From: Pseudomonas viridiflava
GTDB taxonomy: Bacteria; Pseudomonadota; Gammaproteobacteria; Pseudomonadales; Pseudomonadaceae
Length of the DNA stretch: 64,000 bases
Direction of reading: 5' to 3'
Assembly: GCF_900582195.1 (NCBI RefSeq)
Contig: NZ_UTHA01000001.1
Coordinates: forward strand, 124,001-188,000
The number at the start of each line of letters is the position of its first letter. Within the stretch, counting starts at the first letter, position 1. Shown piece by piece: positions 26,722 to 36,413 of the stretch. A program made the translations under genes and the position numbers. The notes beneath the pieces are model-generated. The model searched no databases, was not told the DNA's origin, and saw only the letters and a list, made by a program, of their open reading frames with translations.

Positions 26722-28098
26722 TCAGCACTCAACCGCGCTGACCGCCAACCCACCCCGCGATGTCTCTTTATACTTGTCATGCATGTCAGCGCCCGTATCG
26801 CGCATGGTGCGGATCACCCGGTCCAGCGAGATAAAGTGCTGACCATCACCACGCAGCGCCATCTGCGCCGCGTTGATCGCCTTGACCGCGGCAATCGCAT
26901 TGCGCTCGATGCACGGCACTTGCACCAGGCCACCGACCGGATCGCAGGTCAGCCCGAGGTTATGCTCCAGGCCGATCTCCGCCGCGTTGCACAATTGCTC
27001 CGGCGTAGCGCCAAGAATCTCCGCCAGCCCCGCCGCCGCCATCGCGCACGCCGAGCCGACTTCACCCTGACAGCCCACCTCGGCGCCCGAGATCGACGCA
27101 TTCTTCTTGCACAGAATCCCCACCGCCGCCGCACCCAGGAAGTAGTCGACCACGTTGGCGTCCGTCACCGCTTCGCTGAACTTCATAAAGTAGTGCAACA
27201 CCGCCGGAATGATTCCCGCCGCACCATTGGTCGGCGCCGTGACCATACGCCCGCCCGCCGCGTTTTCTTCATTAACCGCCAGGGCGAACAGGTTGACCCA
27301 CTCCATCGCGCTCAGCGTCGAGCCGATCACATTGGGTTTGCCCAATTCCTGCAAACTGCGGTGCAACTTCGCCGCGCGCCGACGCACATTCAATCCGCCG
27401 GGCAGGATGCCTTCGTGTTTCAGGCCCTGCTCGACGCAATCCTGCATCGCCCGCCACAGCTTCATCAGTCCGGCGCGAATCTCTTCCTCGCTGCGCCAGA
27501 CCTTTTCGTTGGCCATCATCAATTCGGCGACGCGCAGGTTGTTTTTCTTGCACAACTCCAACAGCTCAACCGCGCTGGAAAAGTCGTAGGGCAATTCAGT
27601 GCGATCCAGATCGACCACACCGCTGGAGGCCTGCGCCTGATCCACGACAAAACCGCCACCCACCGAATAGTAAGTGTCGCGATGCAGTTCGCCGTGATCG
27701 CCCTCGGCAACAATGGTCATGGCATTGGGATGGAACGGCAGGTTCTCGTCGATCAGACGCATGTCCCGTGCCCAGACAAACGGCACCGACAAACGACCAT
27801 CCAATAGCAGTGTGTGAGTTTCGCGCAGCGCCTGAATGCGCGGGCCAATCTGTGACGGGTCGATCGCGTCCGGCCATTCACCCATCAACCCCATGATCAC
27901 CGCGTTGTCGCTGCCGTGACCAATGCCCGTGGCGGACAGCGATCCGAACAATTGCACTTCTATACGACGCACCTGCTCCAGCTGATGCTTGTCCCGTAGC
28001 GACTCGACAAACAACGCCGCCGCGCGCATCGGCCCGACGGTGTGGGAACTGGAAGGGCCGATGCCGATTTTGAACAGGTCGAAAACGCTGATAGCCAT
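26722..28098 (-). CDS. sdaB: L-serine ammonia-lyase (serine dehydratase)
   Basis: A 458-residue iron-sulfur serine dehydratase converting L-serine to pyruvate and ammonia. The beta domain carries [12 protein letters not shown] near residues 13-24. The alpha domain carries [20 protein letters not shown] near 330-350 and [15 protein letters not shown] near 380, which supply cluster cysteines. Full length. It closes the choline-to-pyruvate route and sits between gbdR and cbcXWV, like PA5379 in P. aeruginosa. It is divergent from cbcX. Confidence 0.94.
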   Translation of the reverse strand: MAISVFDLFKIGIGPSSSHTVGPMRAAALFVESLRDKHQLEQVRRIEVQLFGSLSATGIGHGSDNAVIMGLMGEWPDAIDPSQIGPRIQALRETHTLLLDGRLSVPFVWARDMRLIDENLPFHPNAMTIVAEGDHGELHRDTYYSVGGGFVVDQAQASSGVVDLDRTELPYDFSSAVELLELCKKNNLRVAELMMANEKVWRSEEEIRAGLMKLWRAMQDCVEQGLKHEGILPGGLNVRRRAAKLHRSLQELGKPNVIGSTLSAMEWVNLFALAVNEENAAGGRMVTAPTNGAAGIIPAVLHYFMKFSEAVTDANVVDYFLGAAAVGILCKKNASISGAEVGCQGEVGSACAMAAAGLAEILGATPEQLCNAAEIGLEHNLGLTCDPVGGLVQVPCIERNAIAAVKAINAAQMALRGDGQHFISLDRVIRTMRDTGADMHDKYKETSRGGLAVSAVEC

Positions 28099-28534
28099 TG
28101 CTGCAGAGCTCCTGAGGATGCCGGTCCAGGGCGTGAAGCGCCCGCTGGCGGAGCTGCTACGCTCAAGCTGCGATCCGCCGGAATGCCGGCATCATCAGGC
28201 TTTTGTCGGGACGCACGGCGTCTGACACCGACGCACTCATGTCCACCAGCGCCGCGCCGTTTTCACCCCGGTTTTTCGCCGTTTTTATGCGGTTCAGACG
28301 GCCATTCGGGGTAGAAAAAAGCTGTAAACGACGTCACTGACACTGGATGCGACCATCCCTGTACTGGATACGACCCCCCCTGTAGGCGTCAGATTTTCAC
28401 TGGTACATGATCGTTATGACTCGATTGCAAGGCGCCGTGACAGAGCTGTCTCCAGAACGCCACCCAACCGCAACCTATAAGTGCGGTGGTCCACAGTCGG
28501 AACACTGCCAAAAAAAACACCAAGGAGTCCATCC
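28099..28534. other. Intergenic region between sdaB and cbcX
   Basis: 436 bp with divergent promoters. No ORF with coding character. The main feature is a 21-bp direct repeat at 28342-28383 (listed separately), about 150 bp upstream of cbcX. Confidence 0.7.
28342..28383. promoter_or_regulatory. Candidate GbdR operator upstream of cbcX
   Basis: Two adjacent 21-bp units beginning ACTGGATGCGACC (28342) and ACTGGATACGACC (28363), both ending CCTGT, differ at only four positions. On the other strand the cores read GGTCGC and GGTCGT, like the caiX repeats (GTCGC..CAGT). In P. aeruginosa cbcXWV is GbdR-activated; the binding here is inferred. Confidence 0.55.
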
Positions 28535-29482
28535 ATGAAAGGTTCCCCGTCGTTGTTGTTGGCCGCCATGCTGAGTCTGCCGTTACTGGCGCAAGCTGCA
28601 GAACCGGCGCAGTGCAGTACCGTTAACTTCTCCGATGTCGGCTGGACCGACATCACCGCCACCACCGCCACCACCTCCGTCGTGCTCAACGCCCTCGGTT
28701 ACAAGACCAAGACCACCATGATCTCCGTGCCCGTGACCTACAAGTCGCTGGCCGACGGCAAGAACATGGACGTGTTCCTCGGTAACTGGATGCCAACCAT
28801 GGAAAACGACATCAAGGCCTACCGCGAAGCCGGCACCGTGGAAACCGTGCGCACCAACCTCAAGGGCGCCAAGTACACCCTCGCCGTGCCGCAAGCCCTG
28901 TATGACAAAGGTCTGCATGACTTCGCCGACATCGCCAAATTCAAGAAAGAACTCGACGGCAAGATCTACGGCATCGAGCCGGGCAACGACGGCAACCGTC
29001 TGATCCAGAGCATGATCGACAAGGACGCCTTCGGCCTGAAAACCGCCGGTTTCAAAGTCGTCGAATCGTCGGAAGCGGGCATGCTCTCGCAAGTGGATCG
29101 CGCGCAAAAACGCGACACCGCGGTGGTCTTCCTCGGCTGGGCGCCGCATCCGATGAACAAGCGCTTCAAGATTCAATACCTGACCGGTGGCGATGATTTC
29201 TTCGGCCCCGATTTCGGTGCGGCGACCGTGGCGACCAACACCCGCAAGGGTTATGCCGCGGAATGCAGCAACGTCGGTCAGTTGCTGAAGAACCTGGAGT
29301 TCACCGTCGACATGGAAAGCGAACTGATGGGCAACATCCTCGACGACAAGATGAAGCCTGACGCGGCCGCCAAGGCCTGGCTGAAAAAGAACCCACAAGT
29401 GCTCGATACCTGGCTCGCTGGCGTGACCACCATTGACGGTAAACCTGGCCTGGAGGCCGTGAAAGCCAAGATTGCTCAGTAA
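28535..29482 (+). CDS. cbcX: Choline-binding periplasmic protein of the quaternary amine ABC importer
   Basis: A 315-residue ProX/OpuAC-type binding protein with a signal peptide MKGSPSLLLAAMLSLPLLAQ ending QAAE. The mature part begins PAQCSTVNFSDVGWTDITAT and has VFLGWAPHPMNKRF, closely resembling CaiX. It delivers choline to CbcWV in the inner membrane. The start at 28535 follows CAAGGAGTCCATCC. First gene of cbcXWV. A strong hairpin follows its stop codon. Confidence 0.93.
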   Translation: MKGSPSLLLAAMLSLPLLAQAAEPAQCSTVNFSDVGWTDITATTATTSVVLNALGYKTKTTMISVPVTYKSLADGKNMDVFLGNWMPTMENDIKAYREAGTVETVRTNLKGAKYTLAVPQALYDKGLHDFADIAKFKKELDGKIYGIEPGNDGNRLIQSMIDKDAFGLKTAGFKVVESSEAGMLSQVDRAQKRDTAVVFLGWAPHPMNKRFKIQYLTGGDDFFGPDFGAATVATNTRKGYAAECSNVGQLLKNLEFTVDMESELMGNILDDKMKPDAAAKAWLKKNPQVLDTWLAGVTTIDGKPGLEAVKAKIAQ

Positions 29483-29491
29483 TCGCTTATG

Positions 29492-29513
29492 CCGGACGGC
29501 TGCGGCCGTCCGG
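29492..29513 (+). terminator. Intercistronic hairpin after cbcX
   Basis: CCGGACGGC at 29492-29500 and GCCGTCCGG at 29505-29513 form a 9-bp GC stem with a TGCG loop, followed by GCTGTTTATTT. It probably attenuates read-through or protects the cbcX 3' end, giving more binding protein than permease. Confidence 0.65.
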
Positions 29514-29548
29514 GCTGTTTATTTCCTTGCATGCGGACGTTCACTACC

Positions 29549-30394
29549 ATGCTGATTGATCAGAAAATACCTTTAGGCCAGTACATCGCGGGCTTCGTTG
29601 AATGGTTGACGCAACACGGCGCCAACACCTTCGACGCAATCGCCGTGACCCTGGAAACGATGATCCACGGCGTGACGTTTGCGCTGACCTGGTTCAACCC
29701 ACTGGTCTTGATTGGCCTGATTGCAATCATCGCCCATCTGATTCAACGCAAGTGGGGCCTGACCGCGTTTGTGGTCGCCTCTTTTCTGCTGATCCTCAAT
29801 CTGGGGTACTGGCAGGAAACCATGGAAACCCTCGCCCAGGTCATGTTCGCGACCCTGGTCTGCGTGGTCATCGGCGTGCCGCTGGGCATCGTCGCCGCGC
29901 ACAAACCGATGTTCTACACCATGATGCGGCCGGTCCTCGATCTGATGCAGACCGTACCGACCTTCGTTTACCTCATTCCTACCCTGACCCTCTTCGGGCT
30001 GGGTGTGGTACCGGGCCTGATCTCCACGGTGGTGTTCGCCATCGCTGCGCCGATCCGCCTGACCTACCTGGGCATCCGCGATGTCCCGCAAGAACTGATG
30101 GACGCCGGCAAGGCCTTCGGCTGCTCGCGTCGCCAATTGCTCTCACGGATCGAACTGCCTCACGCCATGCCGAGCATCGCGGCCGGCATCACCCAGTGCA
30201 TCATGCTGTCGCTGTCGATGGTGGTGATCGCGGCACTGGTAGGCGCCGACGGACTCGGCAAACCGGTGGTCAACGCACTGAACACTGCTGATATCGCCCT
30301 GGGCTTCGAAGCGGGCCTGGCGATCGTACTGCTGGCGATCATGCTCGACCGTATCTGCAAACAACCCGACGCCAAAGTAGGGGGTGACGCATGA
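29549..30394 (+). CDS. cbcW: Quaternary amine ABC importer, permease
   Basis: A 281-residue inner-membrane permease starting MLIDQKIPLGQYIAGFVEWL. About six membrane segments are visible, with the binding-protein-dependent transport motif in MDAGKAFGCSRRQLLSRIELPHAMPSI near residues 185-211. It forms the translocation pore used by CbcX, CaiX and the betaine-binding proteins. The stop overlaps the cbcV start by four bases (ATGA). The start at 29549 is the first with family-like sequence; an upstream ATG at 29489 lies in the hairpin. Confidence 0.92.
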   Translation: MLIDQKIPLGQYIAGFVEWLTQHGANTFDAIAVTLETMIHGVTFALTWFNPLVLIGLIAIIAHLIQRKWGLTAFVVASFLLILNLGYWQETMETLAQVMFATLVCVVIGVPLGIVAAHKPMFYTMMRPVLDLMQTVPTFVYLIPTLTLFGLGVVPGLISTVVFAIAAPIRLTYLGIRDVPQELMDAGKAFGCSRRQLLSRIELPHAMPSIAAGITQCIMLSLSMVVIAALVGADGLGKPVVNALNTADIALGFEAGLAIVLLAIMLDRICKQPDAKVGGDA

Positions 30395-31569
30395 GCATAA
30401 TTCGCTTCGAAGACGTCGACGTAATCTTCTCCAAGGATCCACGCGAAGCACTCAAGCTGCTGGATCAGGGCATGACCCGCAACGAGATCCTGAAGAAGAC
30501 CGGCCAGATCGTCGGCGTGGAAAAAGCCACGCTGGACATCAACAAAGGCGAGATCTGCGTGCTGATGGGCCTGTCAGGTTCCGGCAAGTCGAGCCTGCTG
30601 CGCTGCATCAACGGCCTCAACACGGTGAGCCGCGGCAAGCTGTTCGTCGAGCATGAAAACCGCCAGATCGACATCGCCTCCTGCACCCCGGCCGAGCTGA
30701 AAATGATGCGCACCAAACGCATCGCCATGGTGTTCCAGAAGTTCGCCCTGATGCCGTGGCTGACGGTGCGCGAGAACATCAGTTTCGGTCTGGAAATGCA
30801 GGGCCGTCCGGAGAAGGAACGCAAGAAACTGGTCGATGAAAAACTCGAACTGGTTGGCCTGACCCAATGGCGCAACAAGAAGCCTGATGAACTCTCCGGC
30901 GGCATGCAGCAACGTGTCGGTCTGGCGCGGGCGCTGGCGATGGACGCCGACATTCTGCTGATGGACGAGCCGTTCTCGGCGCTCGACCCGCTGATCCGTC
31001 AGGGTCTGCAGGATGAACTGCTGGAATTGCAACGCAAGCTGAGCAAGACCATCGTGTTCGTGAGTCACGACCTCGACGAGGCGCTCAAATTGGGTAGCCG
31101 CATCGCGATCATGAAGGACGGCCGGATCATCCAGTACAGCGTGCCGGAAGAGATCGTGTTGAACCCGGCGGACGACTATGTGCGCACCTTCGTCGCCCAC
31201 ACCAATCCGCTCAACGTGCTTTGCGGTCGCAGCCTGATGCGCACGCTGGACAAGTGCAAACGCATCAACGGTTCGGTGTGTCTGGATCCGGGCGGCGATT
31301 CGTGGCTGGACCTGGCCGAAGGCAACACCATCAAAGGCGCACGGCAGAATGGTTCGGTGCTGAACCTGCAGAACTGGGCACCGGGGCAAGCGGTCGAGGG
31401 ACTGGAACGCAAGCCGACGCTGGTGGATTCGAATATCGGCATGCGCGATGCGTTGCAGATTCGTTATCAGACCGGCAACAAGCTGGTGCTGCACGATGAC
31501 AATCATGTGGTGGGGATTCTGGGCGACAGCGAGTTGTATCACGCGCTGTTGGGCAAGAACCTCGGTTAA
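30391..31569 (+). CDS. cbcV: Quaternary amine ABC importer, ATPase
   Basis: A 392-residue ProV/OpuAA-type ATPase. Walker A is GLSGSGKSSLLRCINGL near 57-73, the signature LSGGMQQRVGLARAL near 169, and Walker B DILLMDEPFSALDPL near 189. The C-terminal about 120 residues beyond the ATPase core are the CBS-like regulatory tail seen in osmotic importers, here without clear duplicated CBS motifs. It energises CbcW. The start overlaps cbcW by ATGA, so the two are translationally coupled. Confidence 0.93.
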   Translation: MSIIRFEDVDVIFSKDPREALKLLDQGMTRNEILKKTGQIVGVEKATLDINKGEICVLMGLSGSGKSSLLRCINGLNTVSRGKLFVEHENRQIDIASCTPAELKMMRTKRIAMVFQKFALMPWLTVRENISFGLEMQGRPEKERKKLVDEKLELVGLTQWRNKKPDELSGGMQQRVGLARALAMDADILLMDEPFSALDPLIRQGLQDELLELQRKLSKTIVFVSHDLDEALKLGSRIAIMKDGRIIQYSVPEEIVLNPADDYVRTFVAHTNPLNVLCGRSLMRTLDKCKRINGSVCLDPGGDSWLDLAEGNTIKGARQNGSVLNLQNWAPGQAVEGLERKPTLVDSNIGMRDALQIRYQTGNKLVLHDDNHVVGILGDSELYHALLGKNLG

Positions 31570-31583
31570 GGCCGGATAAAAAA

Positions 31584-31667
31584 AGGGATCGCGGTGAGCG
31601 ATCCCTGATCGTTCCCACGCTCTGCGTGGGAACGATCACGCAAAAGGGGCTCAATCGAGCCCCTTTT
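31584..31667. terminator. Terminator cluster between convergent cbcV and betT
   Basis: Three hairpins stand in a row. AGGGATCGC/GCGATCCCT (31584-31606) has seven A on its left, so it stops leftward transcripts. A GATCGTTCCCACG-type palindrome lies at 31607-31637. AAAAGGGGCTC/GAGCCCCTTTT (31642-31667) works in both directions. Confidence 0.8.
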
Positions 31668-31678
31668 GTTATAGCGGT

Positions 31679-33676
31679 TTAGCTATACACCCGGCCAAGG
31701 AGCTGCCGATGGCTTTCAAACTGATCGAGCACATCCCGTGTGATCTGATCCTGCGTGAAGCCCATCAGGTCGTAATCCTGGCTACCGTTGTGCAAATACA
31801 CTTCAGCGCGGTAGTAACGCTGGCGCGCTTCATCGGACTGGGCCGATTCGGTCGGCGTCGCCAGGTAGCCGTCCAGGCTCACTTCGTAGACGAAAGGGTT
31901 GCCCTCTTCCATCTCCACGCGCACGCCCATGCAGCGCTTGGATTTACCCAACAGCGTCTGCACTTCCAGACCCTGCGCACGCATCTGCGCGGTGGCATCT
32001 TCCAGCGCCGGGCTGACTTGCTTGTCCATGAAACGCTGCACCACCGATTGGCTCGGTTGCAGATCCAGTTGCGTCAGACGCTCACTGAAACCACGACGAC
32101 CGCGTTCAGCCAGTTGCGCTTGCTCCTGTTCGATCTGCACGTCCTGGCGCATCGCCTTGTGCAGGCCGAACATAAAGAACACCAGCACCACCGAGAACGG
32201 CAGACCGGCCAGCACCACCATGGTTTGCATGGCTTCGAAGTTACCGGCAAACAGCAGTCCGATGGTCACCAGGGTGATCACCACCGACCAGAAGATCCGC
32301 AGCCAGTGCGGCGCATCTTCGTCGACGTTGCCACCCTTGCAGGACAGATTCGCCATCATCACCGCGCCGGAGTCGGCCGGGGTCAGGAACAGCACGAAGC
32401 CAACAAAGATCGACACACCGATGACGACTTTCGACGCCGGGTAGTGTTCAAGCAATTGATAGATCGCCATCGACGGCTGTTCCAGCGCCGTCTTGCCGAG
32501 CTCCACCGCACCATGGTTCATCACCAGATCGAGTGCCGAGTTACCGAAGATCGACAGCCAGGCCAAAGTGAAGCCCAGCGGAATCAACAGCACGCCAGCT
32601 ACCAGTTCACGCACGGTACGACCACGGGAAATACGCGCGATGAACATGCCTACGAATGGCGCCCAGGAAATCCACCACGCCCAGTAGAACAGGGTCCACA
32701 GGCCCATCCAGCGCTCGGACTTGGCGTTGTCGCCTTCGTACACATACAGGTCGAAGGTTTTCAGCACGATGCCATTGAGGTAGTCACCGATGTTCTGCAC
32801 GAAGCCGTTGAGCAGGTGCAGGGTCGGGCCGAACAGCAATACGAAAATCAGCAGACCGCTGAACAGCACGATGTTCAGGTTGGACAGACGACGGATGCCG
32901 TTTTCCACGCCGGACACGGCAGCGATGGTCGCCACGGTGCTCATCACGATGATCACGATCAAAAGGTTAGTGTTGCTGTGTTCCATGCCGAACAGGTTTT
33001 CCAGGCCCGACGACACTTGCAGCGAACCAATCCCCAGGTTGGTCACCAGACCCAGCAGGGTCACGAACATACCGAAGCCGTCCACCGCGTGACCGGCCGC
33101 GCCCTTGACCCAACGCTCGCCCACCAGCGGATACAGCGCCGAACGCAGGGCCAGCGGCTGGTTATGCCGGTAAGCGAAGTAAGCAACAGCCAGACCGACC
33201 AGTGCGTAGATCGCCCAGCCGTGCAGGCCCCAGTGCAGAAACGTCAGCTGTACTGCCTGACGCGCGGCCATGTTGCTGGCCGATGCGCCTTCCGGCGGAT
33301 TGAAGTAGTGATCCAGCGGCTCGGACGCGCCGAAGTACAGCAGCGAAATACCGATCCCCGACGAGAACAGCATCCCCGCCCAGGCGCCGTAACTGAAATC
33401 CGGGGTGTCGTCCTTGCTGCCCAGTTTGAGTTTGCCGTACGAGGAAAACGCCAGACCGACGACAAATACCAGGTAGGCGGCGATCACCACCATGTAGTAC
33501 CAGCCGAAGCTGCGCGACAACCAGGCCTGAGCGATACCCAACAGTCTGCCGGCCTCTTGCGGGGCGATAATCAGAATGGCGGTCAACAACAGAATCAGCG
33601 CGGTAGAGGTGTAAAACACCCAACCGTTGACCGTCACCTTCTCGGGCGGGGTCTTTATAAGCGAGGCAGAACTCAT
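31679..33676 (-). CDS. betT: Choline transporter, BCCT family
   Basis: A 665-residue symporter with about twelve membrane segments over residues 10-520 and a long cytoplasmic tail of about 150 residues that in BetT proteins senses osmolarity. The BCCT signature WAWWISWAPFVGMFIARIS lies near 330. The start MSSASLIKTPPEKVTVNGWV at 33676 fits the family; an in-frame start at 33712 is rejected. It is divergent from betIBA across a 429-bp region that has a BetI-type operator, so choline probably induces it through BetI. Confidence 0.94.
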   Translation of the reverse strand: MSSASLIKTPPEKVTVNGWVFYTSTALILLLTAILIIAPQEAGRLLGIAQAWLSRSFGWYYMVVIAAYLVFVVGLAFSSYGKLKLGSKDDTPDFSYGAWAGMLFSSGIGISLLYFGASEPLDHYFNPPEGASASNMAARQAVQLTFLHWGLHGWAIYALVGLAVAYFAYRHNQPLALRSALYPLVGERWVKGAAGHAVDGFGMFVTLLGLVTNLGIGSLQVSSGLENLFGMEHSNTNLLIVIIVMSTVATIAAVSGVENGIRRLSNLNIVLFSGLLIFVLLFGPTLHLLNGFVQNIGDYLNGIVLKTFDLYVYEGDNAKSERWMGLWTLFYWAWWISWAPFVGMFIARISRGRTVRELVAGVLLIPLGFTLAWLSIFGNSALDLVMNHGAVELGKTALEQPSMAIYQLLEHYPASKVVIGVSIFVGFVLFLTPADSGAVMMANLSCKGGNVDEDAPHWLRIFWSVVITLVTIGLLFAGNFEAMQTMVVLAGLPFSVVLVFFMFGLHKAMRQDVQIEQEQAQLAERGRRGFSERLTQLDLQPSQSVVQRFMDKQVSPALEDATAQMRAQGLEVQTLLGKSKRCMGVRVEMEEGNPFVYEVSLDGYLATPTESAQSDEARQRYYRAEVYLHNGSQDYDLMGFTQDQITRDVLDQFESHRQLLGRVYS

Positions 33677-34105
33677 GGCACAAATGCTCCAGGCAGTGCG
33701 AGAGAAGAACACAAGGCAACACGGAACCCGACCAATCGGTTAGTTGGCAGCCGACCGGCGGGTGATATAAAGACACCCCGAAAAAAGCCCGAACCTGCCG
33801 AAATGGCGCTGCGAATCGCTTTCGTGGCCGAAGGTGGACGGACGTTCATCCGAAACCTGGCCCTGAGCGTCTTGCCCTTTCAACACGTCCATCGAATCGC
33901 GAACCGCGCCATGCCCCACGCAGGTTTCGAGCTGTTTCGGATGTCGGTTTTATCGCCACTTACACGTAGGAAAAATCTGTAGGCAGCGACGATTTGTCGC
34001 AGATCTTATTCTTTGTTGATTGAACGTTCAATCAAAACAAAATAGACTGGCCGTCAATCCGATAGGCGTCATTCGCCGCTCGGAAGGCCTAAGGAGATGT
34101 GCAAG
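33677..34105. other. betT/betI divergent promoter region
   Basis: 429 bp without a gene. It holds the BetI-type palindrome at 34016-34035 close to the betI start; the betT-proximal part shows no other clear motif. Confidence 0.7.
34016..34035. promoter_or_regulatory. BetI-type operator
   Basis: TTGATTGAACGTTCAATCAA is a perfect 20-bp palindrome about 70 bp upstream of betI. Its TTGAACGTTCAA core fits TetR-type BetI operators described for other bet clusters. It would mediate choline-relieved repression of betIBA and perhaps betT. Confidence 0.85.
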
Positions 34106-34699
34106 ATGCCCAAGGTCGGTATGCAACCCATCCGCCGCCAACAACTGATCGAAGCCACTTTACAGGCGGTCGATCAGGTCGGAATGGGGGACGCCAGCAT
34201 TGCGCTGATCGCCCGTTTGGCCGGTGTCTCGAATGGCATCATCAGTCATTACTTTCAGGACAAGAACGGCCTGATTGCCGCCACGATGCGGTATCTGATG
34301 AACGTCCTCAGCGAGAACGTCACCGCGCGCCGGCAGGCGCTGGCAGATGACAGCCCACGGGCGCATCTGCAGGTGATCATCGAAGGCAACTTCGACGCCA
34401 GCCAGGTCAATGGCCCGGCAATGAAAACCTGGCTGGCCTTCTGGGCCACCAGCATGCACCAGCCGTCTTTGCACAGGTTGCAGCGGATCAACGATCACCG
34501 TCTGTATTCCAACCTGTGTTGCGAGTTCCGCCGTGTGCTGCCGCTCGAAGATGCGCGCAGCGCAGCGCGTGGCCTGGCAGCGTTGATTGACGGCTTGTGG
34601 TTGCGCGGCGCTTTGTCGGGAGACGCTTTCGACACAGCGCAGGCGCAACAGATCGCTTACGAATACATGGATTTCCAATTGGCCAAGAAGGTGAGCTAG
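34106..34699 (+). CDS. betI: Choline-responsive repressor, TetR family
   Basis: A 197-residue TetR-type repressor of the bet genes. The N-terminal helix-turn-helix is [21 protein letters not shown] near residues 26-46, followed by [14 protein letters not shown]. The C-terminal ligand domain contains [21 protein letters not shown], typical of BetI. The start [18 protein letters not shown] at 34106 is 10 nt after AAGGAG; an ATG at 34097 is too near that SD. First gene of betIBA. Confidence 0.95.
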   Translation: MPKVGMQPIRRQQLIEATLQAVDQVGMGDASIALIARLAGVSNGIISHYFQDKNGLIAATMRYLMNVLSENVTARRQALADDSPRAHLQVIIEGNFDASQVNGPAMKTWLAFWATSMHQPSLHRLQRINDHRLYSNLCCEFRRVLPLEDARSAARGLAALIDGLWLRGALSGDAFDTAQAQQIAYEYMDFQLAKKVS

Positions 34700-34787
34700 A
34701 GCACACAGAAAACGCTCGGCCCCTGAACGCCACCGCAGCTTCATCGCGGTGGTCAACGCCAACCACCAATGCACTTGCGAGGACACT

Positions 34788-36260
34788 ATGGCCCGTTTCG
34801 AACTGCAAAAACTTTACATCGATGGCGCGTACTCCGACGCCGGCAGCGATGCCACCTTCGAAGCCATCAACCCGGCTAACGGTGAAGTCCTCGCACTGGT
34901 GCAACGTGCGACCAAGGAAGACGTCGAGCGCGCCGTAGTCAGCGCTGAAAAGGGCCAGAAAATCTGGGCCGCGATGACCGCCATGGAGCGTTCGCGCATC
35001 CTGCGTCGCGCCGTCGACATCCTGCGCGAGCGCAACGATGAACTGGCTGCTCTGGAAACCCTGGACACCGGTAAATCCTTCTCCGAAACCAAGTACGTCG
35101 ACATCGTTACCGGCGCCGACGTGCTGGAATACTACGCAGGCCTGGTGCCCGCCATCGAAGGCGAGCAGATCCCGCTGCGTGACACGTCTTTCGTCTACAC
35201 CCGTCGCGAGCCGCTGGGCGTGGTCGCCGGTATCGGCGCGTGGAACTACCCGATCCAGATCGCCCTGTGGAAATCCGCGCCAGCCCTGGCGGCCGGTAAC
35301 GCGATGATCTTCAAGCCAAGCGAAGTCACTTCGCTGACCACCCTGAAACTGGCCGAGATCTACACCGAAGCCGGCGTTCCAAACGGTGTGTTCAACGTGC
35401 TGACCGGCAGCGGCCGTGAAGTCGGCACCTGGCTGACCGAGCACCCGCGCATCGAAAAAATCTCCTTCACCGGCGGCACCGACACCGGCAAGAAGGTTAT
35501 GGCCAGCGCTTCGGCTTCGTCGCTGAAAGACGTGACCATGGAACTGGGCGGCAAGTCCCCGCTGATCATCTGCGACGACGCCGATCTGGATCGCGCTGCC
35601 GACACCGCGATGATGGCCAACTTCTACAGCTCCGGCCAGGTCTGCACCAACGGCACTCGCGTGTTCGTACCGGCGCACCTGAAAGCCGCTTTCGAAGCCA
35701 AGATCGTTGAGCGCGTTGCACGCATCCGCGTCGGCAACCCGGAAGACGAAAACACCAACTTCGGCCCGCTGGTCAGCTTCGCGCACATGGAAAGCGTGCT
35801 GGGCTACATCGCCAAGGGCAAAGAGCAAGGCGCTCGCGTGCTGTGCGGCGGCGACCGTCTGACCGACGGCGAATTCGCCAAAGGCGCATTCGTGGCACCT
35901 ACCGTGTTCACCGATTGCACCGACGACATGACCATCGTTCGTGAAGAAATCTTTGGCCCGGTGATGGCGATCCTCTCCTACGAGACTGAAGAAGAAGTGA
36001 TCCGCCGCGCCAACGACACCGACTTCGGCCTGGCCGCCGGTATCGTCACCAAAGACCTGAACCGCGCGCACCGCGTGATTCATCAACTGGAAGCCGGTAT
36101 CTGCTGGATCAACGCCTGGGGCGAGTCCGACGCGAAGATGCCGGTTGGCGGTTACAAGCAGTCGGGTGTGGGTCGTGAGAACGGCATCAGCTCGCTGAAC
36201 AACTTCACCCGCATCAAATCGGTACAGGTCGAGCTGGGCGATTACGTCTCGGTGTTCTAA
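34788..36260 (+). CDS. betB: Betaine aldehyde dehydrogenase
   Basis: A 490-residue NAD(P)-dependent aldehyde dehydrogenase converting betaine aldehyde to glycine betaine. The general base glutamate lies in [18 protein letters not shown] near 252 and the nucleophilic cysteine in [16 protein letters not shown] near 286. The start [17 protein letters not shown] at 34788 follows GAGGACACT. Length is normal. It is 88 bases after betI in the same transcription unit. No oddities seen. Confidence 0.97.
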   Translation: MARFELQKLYIDGAYSDAGSDATFEAINPANGEVLALVQRATKEDVERAVVSAEKGQKIWAAMTAMERSRILRRAVDILRERNDELAALETLDTGKSFSETKYVDIVTGADVLEYYAGLVPAIEGEQIPLRDTSFVYTRREPLGVVAGIGAWNYPIQIALWKSAPALAAGNAMIFKPSEVTSLTTLKLAEIYTEAGVPNGVFNVLTGSGREVGTWLTEHPRIEKISFTGGTDTGKKVMASASASSLKDVTMELGGKSPLIICDDADLDRAADTAMMANFYSSGQVCTNGTRVFVPAHLKAAFEAKIVERVARIRVGNPEDENTNFGPLVSFAHMESVLGYIAKGKEQGARVLCGGDRLTDGEFAKGAFVAPTVFTDCTDDMTIVREEIFGPVMAILSYETEEEVIRRANDTDFGLAAGIVTKDLNRAHRVIHQLEAGICWINAWGESDAKMPVGGYKQSGVGRENGISSLNNFTRIKSVQVELGDYVSVF

Positions 36261-36291
36261 GACCCGAGTCTTGTATTGCTCGTGAGGCCGT

Positions 36292-36354
36292 CTTCGCGAG
36301 CAGGCTCGCTCCCACAGGAGATCCCATTCCAATGTGGGAGCGAGCCTACTTGCG
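36292..36354. repeat. REP doublet, short-spacer form, partly decayed
   Basis: CTTCGCGAGCAGGCTCGCTC faces GTGGGAGCGAGCCTACTTGCGA, whose outer end carries substitutions. It lies between betB and betA. Confidence 0.85.
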
Positions 36355-36413
36355 ATTCGAGTGCAAAGCACTCGTCAGGCCCGACCTGACCACATCTAAA
36401 GAGGGTGCATTCA

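Noticed and set aside
31709..33982. A 757-codon plus-strand frame antisense to betT
   Set aside because: Full of His/Gln/Arg runs and opposite a certain membrane transporter gene.
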